Below are positions 46,402 to 56,977 of a DNA stretch of 64,000 bases, piece after piece. The position numbers were made by a program, and so were the translations under genes. The stretch spans positions 62,001-126,000 of the forward strand of contig NZ_FODT01000011.1 of NCBI RefSeq assembly GCF_900110435.1, given 5' to 3'. How positions within the stretch are numbered: position 1 is the first letter of the stretch; every line of letters begins with the position of its first letter. The notes under the pieces were generated by a model. It was not told where the DNA came from. It searched no databases and was given only the letters and a program-made list of their open reading frames with translations. This stretch comes from Rhodopseudomonas pseudopalustris. GTDB lineage: Bacteria; Pseudomonadota; Alphaproteobacteria; Rhizobiales; Xanthobacteraceae.

Positions 46402-46466
46402 TCCCGATTGCTGCGCCGCAGCTAGGTCGGTGTTGCGAGGTATTCTCATTCTCAAAGGGCGAAACG

Positions 46467-47624
46467 TTGTCACGGTTCAAAATCCTGGCATTGCTACCAT
46501 TGGCCGTTCTGTTGGGCGGCTGCGACTTTGTCGTGCTGGCGCCGGCCGGCGACGTGGCGGCGCAGCAGCGCGACCTGATCGTGATTTCGACCGTGCTGAT
46601 GCTCCTGATCGTTCTGCCGGTGATGGCGCTCACGGTCTGGTTCGCCTGGCGCTACCGCCACTCGAATGAAGCGGCGCGCTACGACCCGGACTGGGACCAT
46701 TCGACCGGCCTCGAACTGGTGATCTGGTCGGCGCCGCTGGCGATCATCATCTGCCTGGGGGCGATCACCTGGATGGGCACGCACCTGCTCGATCCGTATC
46801 GTTCGCTCGACCGGATCGCCGCCGACCGCCCGATCGACCGGGCCAAGACGCCGCTCGAGGTCAACGTCGTCGCGCTCGATTGGAAATGGCTGTTCATCTA
46901 TCCCGAATACGGCATCGCCTCGCTGAATGAGCTCGCCGCGCCGGTCGATCGTCCAATCAACTTCCGGATCACCGCGTCGTCGGTGATGAACTCGTTCTAC
47001 ATCCCCGCGCTCGCCGGCCAGATCTACGCGATGCCGGGGATGGAAACCAAGCTGCATGCGGTGGTCAACCACGCCGGCAAGTACAAAGGCTTCTCGGCGA
47101 ACTACAGCGGCGCCGGCTTCTCCGGAATGCAGTTCGCGTTCCACGGCGTCGACGACGCAGGCTTCGAGCAATGGGTCGCGCGCACCAAGGCGAGCGGCAA
47201 TTCGCTCGGCCGCACCGAATATCTCGCGCTCGAGCGCCCCAGCAGCAATGAGCCGGCGCGCGGCTTCGGCTCGGTCGATAGCGATCTCTACCGCGCGATC
47301 CTCAACATGTGCGTCGATCCCGGCAAGATGTGCATGAGCGAGATGATGGCGATCGACGCCAGAGGCGGTCTCGGTCTCGCCGGCCTGAACAACACGCTGC
47401 CGATTGCTTACGACAAATACGCCCGTCGCGGCACGGCGCTGGGGCCGCAGCCGGCCTTCGTCGCCGGAACCTGCACGATCGCCGAGCCGCAGGGCCGCAT
47501 CACCGCTCAGGTCCGGGAAAGCACGCCGCTGCTCGGCGCCGGGCTGAAGCGTCCGTCGCTATTCACGCCGCCCGGGTCGTCCACCTCCCTGCGGCTCGGC
47601 GCGACGTCGAAGTCCGACTCCTGA
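46467..47624 (+). CDS. cyoA: Cytochrome o ubiquinol oxidase subunit II
   Basis: 385 residues from TTG 46467, chosen because the next codons form a lipoprotein signal ([18 protein letters not shown]) with the lipobox LGGC; AAAGGGCGAAA precedes it. Two membrane helices follow, then a cupredoxin domain ([19 protein letters not shown]) without the Cu-A ligands, as in quinol oxidases. The C-terminal extension contains four cysteines. First gene of the cyoABCD operon in the inner membrane. Confidence 0.93.
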   Translation: MSRFKILALLPLAVLLGGCDFVVLAPAGDVAAQQRDLIVISTVLMLLIVLPVMALTVWFAWRYRHSNEAARYDPDWDHSTGLELVIWSAPLAIIICLGAITWMGTHLLDPYRSLDRIAADRPIDRAKTPLEVNVVALDWKWLFIYPEYGIASLNELAAPVDRPINFRITASSVMNSFYIPALAGQIYAMPGMETKLHAVVNHAGKYKGFSANYSGAGFSGMQFAFHGVDDAGFEQWVARTKASGNSLGRTEYLALERPSSNEPARGFGSVDSDLYRAILNMCVDPGKMCMSEMMAIDARGGLGLAGLNNTLPIAYDKYARRGTALGPQPAFVAGTCTIAEPQGRITAQVRESTPLLGAGLKRPSLFTPPGSSTSLRLGATSKSDS

Positions 47625-47632
47625 GGGATCGC

Positions 47633-49642
47633 ATGTTCACCAATCCTGATATCGTCAAAGCGATCTTCGGCCGGCTGTCGCTGGAGTCGCTGCCGTTGCA
47701 CGAACCGATCGTGGTGCTCGCCTTCATCGGCACCGCACTCGGCGGCGCCGCCGTCGCCGCGGGCATCACCTACTTCAAGCTGTGGGGCTATCTGTGGCGC
47801 GAGTGGTTCACCACCGTCGACCACAAGCGCATCGGCATCATGTACATGATCCTCGGCGTCGTCATGCTGCTGCGCGGCTTCGCCGACGCCATCATGATGC
47901 GCATCCAGCAGGCGATGGCGTTCAACGGCTCCGAGGGCTACCTCAACGCCCATCACTACGACCAGATCTTCACCGCCCACGGCGTGATCATGATCTTCTT
48001 CGTGGCGATGCCGATGGTCACCGGCCTGATGAACTATGTCGTGCCGCTGCAGATCGGCGCGCGCGACGTGTCGTTCCCGTTCCTCAACAATTTCAGCTTC
48101 TGGATGACCACGGCCGGCGCCGTGCTGGTGATGATCTCGCTGTTCGTCGGCGAATTCGCGCGCACCGGCTGGCTGGCTTATCCGCCGCTGTCGAATATCG
48201 GCTACAGTCCGGACGTCGGCGTCGACTATTACATATGGTCGCTGCAGGTCGCCGGCGTCGGGACGCTGCTGTCCGGCGTCAACCTGATCTGCACCATCGT
48301 CAAGCTGCGGGCGCCCGGCATGACGATGATGCGGATGCCGATCTTCACCTGGACGTCGCTCTGCACCAACGTCCTGATCGTCGCCTCGTTTCCGGTGCTG
48401 ACCGCCGTGCTGGCGCTGCTGACGCTGGATCGTTATGTCGGCACCAACTTCTTCACGAACGACTTCGGCGGCAACCCGATGATGTACGTGAACCTGATCT
48501 GGATCTGGGGCCATCCGGAGGTCTACATCCTGATTCTGCCGGCGTTCGGCATCTTCTCCGAAGTGGCCGCGACGTTCTCGGGCAAGCGGCTGTTCGGCTA
48601 CACCTCGATGGTCTACGCCACGGTCGTCATCACCATCCTGTCGTATCTGGTCTGGTTGCATCACTTCTTCACGATGGGGTCGGGCGCCAGCGTCAACTCG
48701 TTCTTCGGCATCACCACGATGATCATCTCGATCCCGACGGGCGCGAAGATGTTCAACTGGCTGTTCACGATGTATCGCGGCCGCATCCGCTACGATTTGC
48801 CGATGATGTGGACGGTCGCGTTCATGCTGACCTTCGTGATCGGCGGCATGACCGGCGTGCTGCTCGCGGTGCCGCCGGCCGACTTCGTGCTGCACAACAG
48901 CCTGTTCCTGGTCGCGCATTTCCACAACGTGATCATCGGCGGGGTGGTGTTCGGCGCGTTCGCCGGCATCGCCTACTGGTTTCCGAAGGCGTTCGGCTTC
49001 AAGCTCGACGTGTTCTGGGGCAAGGTCTCGTTCTGGTGCTGGGTGGTCGGTTTCTACTTCGCGTTCATGCCGCTCTACGTCCTCGGCCTGATGGGCGTCA
49101 CCCGACGGCTGCGGGTGTTCGATGATCCGAGCTATCAGATCTGGTTCGCCATCGCGGCTTTCGGGGCGTTCCTGGTCCTGATCGGAATCGTCGCCTTCCT
49201 GATCCAGATCGCGGTCAGCGTCATGCGCCGCGAACAGCTACGCGACGTCACCGGGGATCCGTGGAACGGGCGCACGCTGGAATGGGCGACGTCGTCGCCG
49301 CCGCCCGACTACAACTTCGCCTTCACGCCGATGGTGCGCGACGCCGACGCGTGGTGGGACATGAAGAAACACGGCTACAGCCGTCCTCTCGGCGGATTCA
49401 AGCCGATTCACATGCCGAGCAACACCGGGACCGGCGTCATTCTCGCCGGGCTCAGTACGGTGATGTCGTTCGGGCTGATCTGGTACATCTGGTGGCTGGC
49501 GGCGCTGTCGTTCATCGCGCTGCTCGCCGTCGCGATCGGGCACACCTTCAACTATCACCGCGACTACCACATCCCTGCCGACGAGGTCGTTCGCGTCGAA
49601 GACGAGCGAACCCGTCTGCTCGCCGCGGGAGCCCGACCATGA
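47633..49642 (+). CDS. cyoB: Cytochrome o ubiquinol oxidase subunit I
   Basis: 669 residues. Proton-pumping heme-copper oxidase subunit with about 15 membrane helices. The heme and Cu-B ligand regions are intact: [10 protein letters not shown] (low-spin heme His), [15 protein letters not shown] (Cu-B and cross-linked Tyr), WLHHFFTMG, and the FHNVIIGG / LVAHFHN region. LPLQIGARD-like [13 protein letters not shown] and the C-terminal subunit III-like extra helices fit CyoB. ATG 47633 lies 8 bp after cyoA and the gene overlaps cyoC by 4 bp. Confidence 0.97.
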   Translation: MFTNPDIVKAIFGRLSLESLPLHEPIVVLAFIGTALGGAAVAAGITYFKLWGYLWREWFTTVDHKRIGIMYMILGVVMLLRGFADAIMMRIQQAMAFNGSEGYLNAHHYDQIFTAHGVIMIFFVAMPMVTGLMNYVVPLQIGARDVSFPFLNNFSFWMTTAGAVLVMISLFVGEFARTGWLAYPPLSNIGYSPDVGVDYYIWSLQVAGVGTLLSGVNLICTIVKLRAPGMTMMRMPIFTWTSLCTNVLIVASFPVLTAVLALLTLDRYVGTNFFTNDFGGNPMMYVNLIWIWGHPEVYILILPAFGIFSEVAATFSGKRLFGYTSMVYATVVITILSYLVWLHHFFTMGSGASVNSFFGITTMIISIPTGAKMFNWLFTMYRGRIRYDLPMMWTVAFMLTFVIGGMTGVLLAVPPADFVLHNSLFLVAHFHNVIIGGVVFGAFAGIAYWFPKAFGFKLDVFWGKVSFWCWVVGFYFAFMPLYVLGLMGVTRRLRVFDDPSYQIWFAIAAFGAFLVLIGIVAFLIQIAVSVMRREQLRDVTGDPWNGRTLEWATSSPPPDYNFAFTPMVRDADAWWDMKKHGYSRPLGGFKPIHMPSNTGTGVILAGLSTVMSFGLIWYIWWLAALSFIALLAVAIGHTFNYHRDYHIPADEVVRVEDERTRLLAAGARP

Positions 49643-50268
49643 GCGTCGCCGTCGCCACTCCACAGACCGCCGAGCCGGTGTTCCACGTCGTCGACGAGCA
49701 CGCCCATCCCGAAGGCGCGAGCACGATGCTCGGCTTCTGGCTCTATCTGATGAGCGATTGCCTCATCTTCGCGATCCTGTTCGCCACCTACGGCGTGCTC
49801 GGCGCCAACTATGCCGCCGGTCCGGCGCCGAAGGATCTGTTCGATCTGAAGCTGGTCGCGGTCAACACCGCGATGCTGCTGCTGTCGTCGATCACCTACG
49901 GCTTCGCCATGCTGGAGATGGCGAGGGCGCGGGTCGGCGCCACCCAGCTCTGGCTCGGGATCACCGGGCTGTTCGGCCTCGCGTTCCTCGGGATCGAGCT
50001 CTATGAATTCGCCCACATGATCCATGAAGGGGCGACGCCGCAGCGCAGCGCATTCCTGTCGTCCTTCTTCACGCTGGTCGGCACCCACGGTCTGCACGTC
50101 ACTTTCGGCATCGTCTGGCTGGTGACGCTGATGGTGCAGGTGGCGCGGACCGGGCTGATCGAGGCCAATCGCCGGAGGCTGATGTGCCTCAGCATGTTCT
50201 GGCACTTCCTCGACGTGGTGTGGATCGGCGTCTTCACCTTCGTCTATCTGTTGGGAACGTTGCGATGA
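49639..50268 (+). CDS. cyoC: Cytochrome o ubiquinol oxidase subunit III
   Basis: 209 residues with five membrane helices. It starts ATGA, overlapping the cyoB stop. [38 protein letters not shown] and [19 protein letters not shown] are conserved subunit III segments. It stabilises the oxidase. It overlaps cyoD by 4 bp in the same way, so all three are translationally coupled. Confidence 0.96.
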   Translation: MSVAVATPQTAEPVFHVVDEHAHPEGASTMLGFWLYLMSDCLIFAILFATYGVLGANYAAGPAPKDLFDLKLVAVNTAMLLLSSITYGFAMLEMARARVGATQLWLGITGLFGLAFLGIELYEFAHMIHEGATPQRSAFLSSFFTLVGTHGLHVTFGIVWLVTLMVQVARTGLIEANRRRLMCLSMFWHFLDVVWIGVFTFVYLLGTLR

Positions 50269-50657
50269 CCCTCAATTCTCCCCCCGTCGACGCGCACGGC
50301 CACGACCACGGCCATGAAGCCCACGTGGCTGCCCATAATCATGGGACGCTGAAGAGCTACCTGATCGGCTTCGGATTGTCGGTGGTGCTCACCGCCATCC
50401 CGTTCTGGCTGGTGATGGGCGACGTGCTCGGCAACAAGCAGGCGACCGGGCTGGTGATCATGGCGTTCGCGGCGGTGCAGATCGTCGTGCACATGATCTA
50501 TTTCCTGCACATGACCACCGCGGCAGAAGAAGGCTGGACGATGATGGCGCTGATCTTCACCATCGTCATGGTGGTGATCGCGCTGGCGGGCTCGCTGTGG
50601 GTGATGCACCATCTCACCACCAACATGATGCCGGCCCACGACATGATCCGGCGGTGA
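50265..50657 (+). CDS. cyoD: Cytochrome o ubiquinol oxidase subunit IV
   Basis: 130 residues. The N-terminus is His-rich (HGHDHGHEAHVAAHNHG), then three membrane helices: LKSYLIGFGLSVVLTAIPFW, ATGLVIMAFAAVQIVVHMIY and MMALIFTIVMVVIALAGSLW. It assists assembly of the Cu-B site in CyoB. The His-rich start is stronger than usual and might bind metal. It is followed after 17 bp by a SURF1 gene. Confidence 0.93.
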   Translation: MTLNSPPVDAHGHDHGHEAHVAAHNHGTLKSYLIGFGLSVVLTAIPFWLVMGDVLGNKQATGLVIMAFAAVQIVVHMIYFLHMTTAAEEGWTMMALIFTIVMVVIALAGSLWVMHHLTTNMMPAHDMIRR

Positions 50658-50674
50658 GGAGGAGGGCCGCGATC

Positions 50675-51511
50675 GTGACCCCCGACAGCGATCCGGCGAA
50701 CGGCGCCCGCCCATCGGCGCGCCGGCCCTCGCTATGGCTCACGATCCCGGCCGTCGCCGGCGTGTTCGGATTGATCGCGCTCGGCATCTGGCAGATCGAA
50801 CGGCGGGCCTGGAAACTGGCGCTGATCGATCGGGTCGAGCAGCGCGCTGATGCGGTGCCTGTGCCGCTGCCTCCAGCCGCATCCTGGCCCGAGGTGACTG
50901 CAGCCCGCGACGAATACCGGCGCGTGACCGCCAGCGGCCGATTCTTGCACGATCGGGAGACGCTGGTGAAAGCCGTCACCGACGCCGGCGGCGGCTCTTG
51001 GGTGATCACGCCGCTGCGAACCGAAGACGGCGCCACGGTGCTGATCAATCGCGGTTTCGTTCCGCCGGACCAGCGCGATCGTGCGACCCGCAGCGCGCGT
51101 GAGCCTGCGGGAGAGATCGCGATCACCGGCCTGTTGCGCGTGACGGAGCCAGGCGGCGGCTTTCTTCGGCACAATGATCCGGCCGGCGATCGCTGGTACT
51201 CGCGCGACGTCGCCGCCATCGCGGCCGCGCGCAGCGTCGAAAGTGTCGCACCCTTTTTCATTGATGCGGATGCTTCGCTCAATGCGCCCGGGCAGCCGAT
51301 CGGCGGCCTGACGGTGGTGCGGTTCCCCAATAACCACCTGGTCTATGCGCTCACGTGGTTTTGCCTGGCTTTTATGCTGTTCGGCTGGCTTGTTGTTGCC
51401 TTCGGGAGCGGATTTTTCCGGCGCGCACGCGCCGGCCGCGGACCGGGTCAAGAGGTGCGTTCCGCCCTCCCAACGGGGTCACATGCTGGACCGATCGCCG
51501 AGCATCGCTGA
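50675..51511 (+). CDS. SURF1 family oxidase assembly protein
   Basis: 278 residues from GTG 50675 with GAGGAGGAGGG upstream. The first membrane helix is at about 20-38 and the second at about 221-243, with a periplasmic domain between. GIWQIERRAWKLALI, VLINRGFVPPDQRD and FPNNHLVYALTWFCLA are SURF1 signatures. It helps insert heme into oxidase subunit I. The last 28 bp overlap the start of the histidine kinase gene. Confidence 0.9.
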   Translation: MTPDSDPANGARPSARRPSLWLTIPAVAGVFGLIALGIWQIERRAWKLALIDRVEQRADAVPVPLPPAASWPEVTAARDEYRRVTASGRFLHDRETLVKAVTDAGGGSWVITPLRTEDGATVLINRGFVPPDQRDRATRSAREPAGEIAITGLLRVTEPGGGFLRHNDPAGDRWYSRDVAAIAAARSVESVAPFFIDADASLNAPGQPIGGLTVVRFPNNHLVYALTWFCLAFMLFGWLVVAFGSGFFRRARAGRGPGQEVRSALPTGSHAGPIAEHR

Positions 51512-52880
51512 CGACAAGGCCACCGCGACTTTGCAGGACAAAATCGCGCCGGCGCGCGTGCGGCCGCGCCTCGGCGACGATGTGACGCTTTCGCCGGCAG
51601 CGTCGTCACCTGCCGACGACGCGACCGACCGCAAGAACATGTCGCTGCTGATCCAGCTCCGCTGGACCGCGGTGATCGGTCAGATCGTCACCATCGGCGC
51701 AGTCCATTTGTGGCTCGGCGCTCCGCTGCCGGTCGTGCCGATGGGCGCGGTCGTGCTCGGGCTGATTGCGCTCAATATCGGCAGCCTGGCGTGGATGCGG
51801 TATCGCGTGGCGGTCAGCAATCGCGACCTGCTGATCGCGCTGATCCTCGATGTCGTCGCGCTCACCGCCCAGCTCTATCTCAGCGGCGGCATCACCAATC
51901 CGTTCACGTCCTTGTATCTGCTGCAGGTGACGCTCGGCGCCGTGTTGCTCGACAGCCGGGCGAGCTGGTCGCTGGTTGCGGTCGTGTTCGCGGCGTTCAT
52001 CTGGCTCACCGGGGCGTCGCGGCCGCTGGTGTTGCCGCAAGCCGCCGGCGATCCGGTCAATCTGACCGTCGCCGGAATGCTGATCGGCTTCGCGCTGAAT
52101 GCCGTTCTGCTGGTGGTGTTCGTCACCCGCATCCATCGCAATCTGCGCGAACGCGACGCGCATCTGGCGGCGCTGCGCCAGCATGCGGCGGAACAGGATC
52201 ACATCGTGCGAATGGGCCTGCTGGCGTCCGGCGCGGCGCACGAACTCGGCACGCCGCTGGCGTCGGTCTCCGTCATTCTCAGCGATTGGCGACGGATGCC
52301 CGCGCTGACGGAGAACAGCGAACTCGCCGAGGATCTCACCGAAATGGAGACCTCGCTGAAGCGGTGTCAGTCGATCGTGACCGGAATTCTGGTCTCCGCC
52401 GGCGAAGCGCGCGGCGAGGGCTCGTCGCCGACCACGGTGGCCGAATTCCTGTCCGCGATCGCCGAGGAATGGCGGAACGCGCGCTGCAAGACCACGTTAC
52501 ACGTCGTCAACGTGTTCGGAGAGGATCTGCCGATCGTCTCGGACGTGACGCTGAAACAGGCGATCTTCAACGTTCTCGACAACGCCTTCGAGGTCTCGCG
52601 CCACTGGATCGAACTGGTCGCAGAACGCGACGGCGACGATCTGGTGCTGTCGATCATCGATCGCGGGCCGGGCTTTTCGAAGGACATGCTGACGCAGATC
52701 GGCAAGCCTTATCAATCCAGCAAGGGGCGGGTCGGCGGCGGTCTCGGCCTGTTCCTGGTGATGAACGTGGTGCGCAAGCTCGGCGGTTCGATGACAGCCG
52801 AGAATCTTCACAACCGCGGCGCCAAGGTCAAGCTGGTGTTGCCGCTGAAGACGCTCGCGATCGGAGACGACTTTGACTGA
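51483..52880 (+). CDS. RegB/PrrB-like redox-sensing histidine kinase
   Basis: 465 residues. Six predicted membrane segments lie in residues 55-215. The segment GGITNPFTSLYLLQ matches the GGxxNPF quinone-binding loop of RegB. The phospho-accepting histidine is H253 in SGAAHELGTPLAS, the RegB-type H box. The ATP lid has LDNAFEVS, DRGPGFSKDM and GGGLGLFLVMNVV. It overlaps the SURF1 gene by 29 bp and the response regulator gene by 8 bp. It may adjust transcription of the adjacent quinol oxidase to the quinone pool. Confidence 0.88.
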   Translation: MLDRSPSIADDKATATLQDKIAPARVRPRLGDDVTLSPAASSPADDATDRKNMSLLIQLRWTAVIGQIVTIGAVHLWLGAPLPVVPMGAVVLGLIALNIGSLAWMRYRVAVSNRDLLIALILDVVALTAQLYLSGGITNPFTSLYLLQVTLGAVLLDSRASWSLVAVVFAAFIWLTGASRPLVLPQAAGDPVNLTVAGMLIGFALNAVLLVVFVTRIHRNLRERDAHLAALRQHAAEQDHIVRMGLLASGAAHELGTPLASVSVILSDWRRMPALTENSELAEDLTEMETSLKRCQSIVTGILVSAGEARGEGSSPTTVAEFLSAIAEEWRNARCKTTLHVVNVFGEDLPIVSDVTLKQAIFNVLDNAFEVSRHWIELVAERDGDDLVLSIIDRGPGFSKDMLTQIGKPYQSSKGRVGGGLGLFLVMNVVRKLGGSMTAENLHNRGAKVKLVLPLKTLAIGDDFD

Positions 52881-53406
52881 GGAACGCTCGCTGATCGTCG
52901 TCGAGGACGACGCCGGATTCGCCCGCACGCTGAAGCGCTCGTTCGAGCGCCGCGGCTACGAGGTCGTGCACGCCTCCACCATCGAAGACGTGCGCGACGC
53001 GCTGGACGAACGCTCGTTCGGCTACGCCGTGGTCGATCTCAAGCTCGGCATCGCATCGGGGCTCGCTTGCGTCGAGCTGCTGCACGCGCAGGACCCGGAA
53101 ATGCTGATCGTGGTGCTGACTGGCTTTGCGAGCATCGCCACCGCGGTGGAGGCGATCAAGCTCGGCGCGTGTCACTATCTCGCCAAGCCGTCGAACACCG
53201 ACGACATCGAGGCGGCATTCCGCAAGGCGGAAGGCAATGCCGACATCGCGCTGGGGAGCCAGCCGACCTCGTTCAAGACGCTGGAATGGGAACGCATCCA
53301 TCAGACGCTGATCGACAGTGAGTTCAACATTTCCGAAGCCGCGCGGCGTCTCGGGATGCACCGCAGGACTTTGGCGCGCAAACTCGAGAAGCGGCAAGTC
53401 AGATAG
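52873..53406 (+). CDS. RegA/ActR-like response regulator
   Basis: 177 residues from TTG 52873, overlapping the kinase stop. The receiver domain has the acidic pocket (VVEDDAGFARTLKRSFERRG), phospho-Asp at D55 in YAVVDLKLG, and the LTGFAS and KPS motifs. The C-terminal Fis-type helix-turn-helix NISEAARRLGMHRRTLARKL is the RegA hallmark. It pairs with the kinase just upstream and may bind the cyo promoter. Confidence 0.92.
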   Translation: MTEERSLIVVEDDAGFARTLKRSFERRGYEVVHASTIEDVRDALDERSFGYAVVDLKLGIASGLACVELLHAQDPEMLIVVLTGFASIATAVEAIKLGACHYLAKPSNTDDIEAAFRKAEGNADIALGSQPTSFKTLEWERIHQTLIDSEFNISEAARRLGMHRRTLARKLEKRQVR

Positions 53407-53568
53407 CCGGTTGCTGATGTGGCGGCGCGTCGCCAGTTCGCGGCCGCGGAGCCGCGCCGTCGCGCGCCTCGACGTCGATGATTGACAAGCCGCCAATTGC
53501 TGGCCTTTGTTCGGGCGGTCGCGGTGGAACAGCGGCATTTTGCGCAATTATCGTGACGAGGAATTTGA

Positions 53569-56500
53569 ATGCCGTTTCGCAAATTGCTGATCGCCAATCG
53601 GGGCGAGATCGCGATCCGCATCGCGCGCGCCGCCGCCGACGCCGGGCTCGCCACCGTGGCGATTTATCCCGCCGACGATTCCGCGTCGCTGCATCTGCGG
53701 ATCGCCGACGAGGCGCGGGAGATTCCCGGGCGCGGCGCGCGGGCCTATCTCGACATCGAAGGCGTGATCGCCGCCGCCAAGGCGGCGCATTGCGACGCCC
53801 TGCATCCGGGCTACGGCTTTCTCAGCGAGAACGCTGATCTGGCACGGCGCTGCGCCGAAGAAGGCATCACCTTCGTCGGGCCATCGCCGGAGGCGTTGCG
53901 ATTGTTCGGCGACAAGGTCGCGGCCAAGGAGTTGGCGAAGCGCTGCGGTGTCCCGATCATTGCCGGCACCACGGGGCCTTCGACACTGCAGGACGTCAAG
54001 GCGTTCTTCGCATCGCTCGGCGACGCCGCCGCGGTGATGATCAAGGCGATGGCCGGCGGCGGCGGCCGCGGTATGCGCATCGTCGAACGCGCGGACGATC
54101 TGGAAGAGGCCTATGCGCGTTGCCAGTCCGAGGCCAAGGCGGCGTTCGGCAGCGACGGGGTCTACGCCGAGCGGCTGATCCGCAATGCCCGGCATATCGA
54201 AGTGCAGATCATCGGCGACCGGCATGGCGGCATCAGCCAGCTCTGGGAGCGCGAATGCACGATCCAGCGCCGCAATCAGAAGCTGATCGAGATCGCCCCG
54301 AGCCCGTCGCTCAGCGACAGCCTGCGCGGGCGGATCGTCGCGGCCGCGAAGGCGCTCGCGGCGGCGGCGAACTACGACAGCCTCGGCACCTTCGAGTTTC
54401 TGGTCGATGGCGAAGCAGGCGAAAGCGACGGCGCGTTCGCCTTCATCGAAGCCAATCCGCGGCTGCAGGTCGAGCACACCGTGACCGAGGAAGTGCTGTC
54501 GATCGATCTGGTGCGATCTCAGCTTGCTGTGGCGGGCGGCGCGACGCTGGCCTCGCTCGGCCTCGATCAGGCTGCTGTGCCGCGCCCGCGCGGCTTTGCG
54601 ATGCAGCTCCGCATCAACATGGAAACAATGGACGAAAGCGGCGCCACCAAACCGACCGGCGGCACGCTGGCGATCTTCGAGCCGCCATCGGGACCGGGCG
54701 TGCGCGTCGATACGTTCGGCTATGCCGGCTACAAAACCAGCGCGGCGTTCGACTCTTTGCTCGCCAAGGTGATCGTTCACACCCCGTCGCAATGGCCGGA
54801 TGTCGTCGCCAAGGCCGCGCGCGCCTTGCGCGAATTCCGGATCGATGGCGTCGGGACTAATATCCCGTTCATCCAGGCGATCCTGGCCCATGCCGACTTC
54901 AAGGCCAACCGGGTCAGCACCGGCTTCATCGACCGCAACGTCGCCGAGCTGGTCGGTGCGGCGCAAGGCTTCGCGGGTCCGCTGATCGCCACGCCCGGCG
55001 CGACGGCGCACCAAGGCGCTGCATCGGCGAAGATCGACGCGGCGCCGGACGGCGCGGTCGCGATCACCGCGCCGCTGCAGGGGACGGTGGTTGCGATCAC
55101 GGTCGCGGAAGGTGATGTGGTTCGGCCGGGGCAGCAGCTCGCGGTGCTCGAATCGATGAAGATGGAGCATCTCGTCATCGCCGAGCAGGGCGGCCGCATC
55201 CGGCGCATCGTCACCGCCGACGGCGTGACGCTGATGCAGGGCGAGGCGATCCTCTATCTCGAGCCGCAGGACATCGAAGGCGATCAGCTCGCCGAGGAAG
55301 ACGAGGTCGATCTCGACGAGATTCGTCCGGATCTTGCCGAGATGCTGGCGCGACAGGGCAACACCAGCGACGACAGCCGCCCCGACGCGGTCGAGCGCCG
55401 CCGCAAGACCAATCAGCGCACCGCGCGCGAAAACATCGCCCAGCTCGTCGATGACGGCTCGTTCATGGAATATGGCAGCCTGGCGATCGCGGCCCAGCGC
55501 CGCCGCCGGTCGCTCGACGACCTGATCAAGAATACGCCGGCCGACGGCCTGATCGCCGGCGTCGCCACCGTCAATGCCGGGCAGTTCGGCGAGCACGGCG
55601 CGCGCTGCATGGTGATCGCCTACGACTACACGGTGCTGGCCGGCACCCAGGGCCACATGAACCACAAGAAGATCGACCGGATGCTGACGCTGGTCGAGCA
55701 GTGGCGAATCCCGCTGGTGTTCTACGCAGAGGGCGGCGGCGGCCGTCCCGGCGACACCGACCGGCTCGGTCTCACCGGTCTCGACGGCCCGTCCTTCGTG
55801 CAGTTCGCCAGGCTTTCGGGTCTGGTGCCGGTGGTCGGCGTGGTCTCCGGCTATTGCTTCGCCGGCAATGCCGCGATGCTCGGCTGCTGCGACGTGATCA
55901 TCGCCACGCAGAACGCCTCGATCGGCATGGGCGGGCCGGCGATGATCGAGGGCGGCGGGCTCGGCGTGTATCACCCCGCCGAAGTCGGTCCTGTCTCGTT
56001 CCAGTCGCCGAACGGCGTGGTCGATATCCTGGTCGAGGACGAGGAGGAGGCGACGCGGGTCGCGCAGAAATATCTGTCCTACTTCCAGGGCGCGGTGTCC
56101 GAATGGCGGGCGAGCGATCAGCGGCTGCTGCGGCGTGCGATCCCGGAGAACCGGCTGCGGGTCTACGATATCCGTCACGTCATCGATCTGATCGCCGACG
56201 AAGGATCGGTGCTCGAGCTGCGCCGCGATTTCGGCGTCGGGATGATCACCGCCTTCATCCGCATCGAAGGCAAGCCGTTCGGCTTGATCGCCAACAATCC
56301 GAAGCATCTCGGCGGCGCGATCGACGCCGACGCCGGCGACAAGGCGGCGCGCTTTCTGCAATTGTGCGACGCCTTCGACATTCCGATCGTGTCGTTGTGC
56401 GATACGCCCGGTTTCATGGTCGGGCCGGAGGCGGAGAAGACCGCGATCGTTCGCCATGTCGCGCGGATGTTCGTCACCGGCGCCAGTCTCACCGTGCCGC

Positions 56501-56877
56501 TGTTCGGCATCGTGCTGCGCAAGGGCTACGGCCTCGGCGCGCAATCGATGCTCGGCGGCGGTTTCCACGCCTCGTTCTTCACCGCGGCCTGGCCGACCGG
56601 CGAGTTCGGCGGCATGGGGCTCGAAGGCTATGTCCGTCTCGGCTTCCGCAAGGAGATGGAGGCGATCGCCGATCCGGTCGAGCGCGAGACGTACTACAAG
56701 AACAAGGTCGCCGAGATGTATGCCAACGGCAAGGCGGTCTCGATCGCGTCGGTGCTCGAAATCGACAATGTGATCGATCCGGCGGAGACGCGGCGCTGGA
56801 TCATGGCCGGCCTGCGCTCGGTGCCGACGCCGCCTCAACGCGACGGGCGCAAGCGGCCCTGCATCGACGCCTGGTAG
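53569..56877 (+). CDS. Single-chain acyl-CoA carboxylase (BC-BCCP-CT fusion)
   Basis: 1102 residues. Biotin carboxylase is N-terminal (FRKLLIANRGEIAIRIARAA; MAGGGGRGMR; FIEANPRLQVEHTVTE) to about 450. A biotinyl domain carries the target lysine K531 in ESMKME. Both carboxyltransferase halves follow from about 610 to 1090 (FYAEGGGGRPGD; GGPAMIEGGGLG; DTPGFMVGPEAE). The three parts are usually on separate chains; this layout is that of long-chain acyl-CoA carboxylases. It would make malonyl- or methylmalonyl-type CoA esters. Substrate not predictable. Confidence 0.93.
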   Translation: MPFRKLLIANRGEIAIRIARAAADAGLATVAIYPADDSASLHLRIADEAREIPGRGARAYLDIEGVIAAAKAAHCDALHPGYGFLSENADLARRCAEEGITFVGPSPEALRLFGDKVAAKELAKRCGVPIIAGTTGPSTLQDVKAFFASLGDAAAVMIKAMAGGGGRGMRIVERADDLEEAYARCQSEAKAAFGSDGVYAERLIRNARHIEVQIIGDRHGGISQLWERECTIQRRNQKLIEIAPSPSLSDSLRGRIVAAAKALAAAANYDSLGTFEFLVDGEAGESDGAFAFIEANPRLQVEHTVTEEVLSIDLVRSQLAVAGGATLASLGLDQAAVPRPRGFAMQLRINMETMDESGATKPTGGTLAIFEPPSGPGVRVDTFGYAGYKTSAAFDSLLAKVIVHTPSQWPDVVAKAARALREFRIDGVGTNIPFIQAILAHADFKANRVSTGFIDRNVAELVGAAQGFAGPLIATPGATAHQGAASAKIDAAPDGAVAITAPLQGTVVAITVAEGDVVRPGQQLAVLESMKMEHLVIAEQGGRIRRIVTADGVTLMQGEAILYLEPQDIEGDQLAEEDEVDLDEIRPDLAEMLARQGNTSDDSRPDAVERRRKTNQRTARENIAQLVDDGSFMEYGSLAIAAQRRRRSLDDLIKNTPADGLIAGVATVNAGQFGEHGARCMVIAYDYTVLAGTQGHMNHKKIDRMLTLVEQWRIPLVFYAEGGGGRPGDTDRLGLTGLDGPSFVQFARLSGLVPVVGVVSGYCFAGNAAMLGCCDVIIATQNASIGMGGPAMIEGGGLGVYHPAEVGPVSFQSPNGVVDILVEDEEEATRVAQKYLSYFQGAVSEWRASDQRLLRRAIPENRLRVYDIRHVIDLIADEGSVLELRRDFGVGMITAFIRIEGKPFGLIANNPKHLGGAIDADAGDKAARFLQLCDAFDIPIVSLCDTPGFMVGPEAEKTAIVRHVARMFVTGASLTVPLFGIVLRKGYGLGAQSMLGGGFHASFFTAAWPTGEFGGMGLEGYVRLGFRKEMEAIADPVERETYYKNKVAEMYANGKAVSIASVLEIDNVIDPAETRRWIMAGLRSVPTPPQRDGRKRPCIDAW

Positions 56878-56977
56878 TTGGCCGACGCCTTTCCATGCTT
56901 GTCGCAGGCCGATCGTGGTCGGGGCCTGAACCCGTGCCGCGCCTGCACGACGCGCTGACACGCGTCGATGTAAAAGC

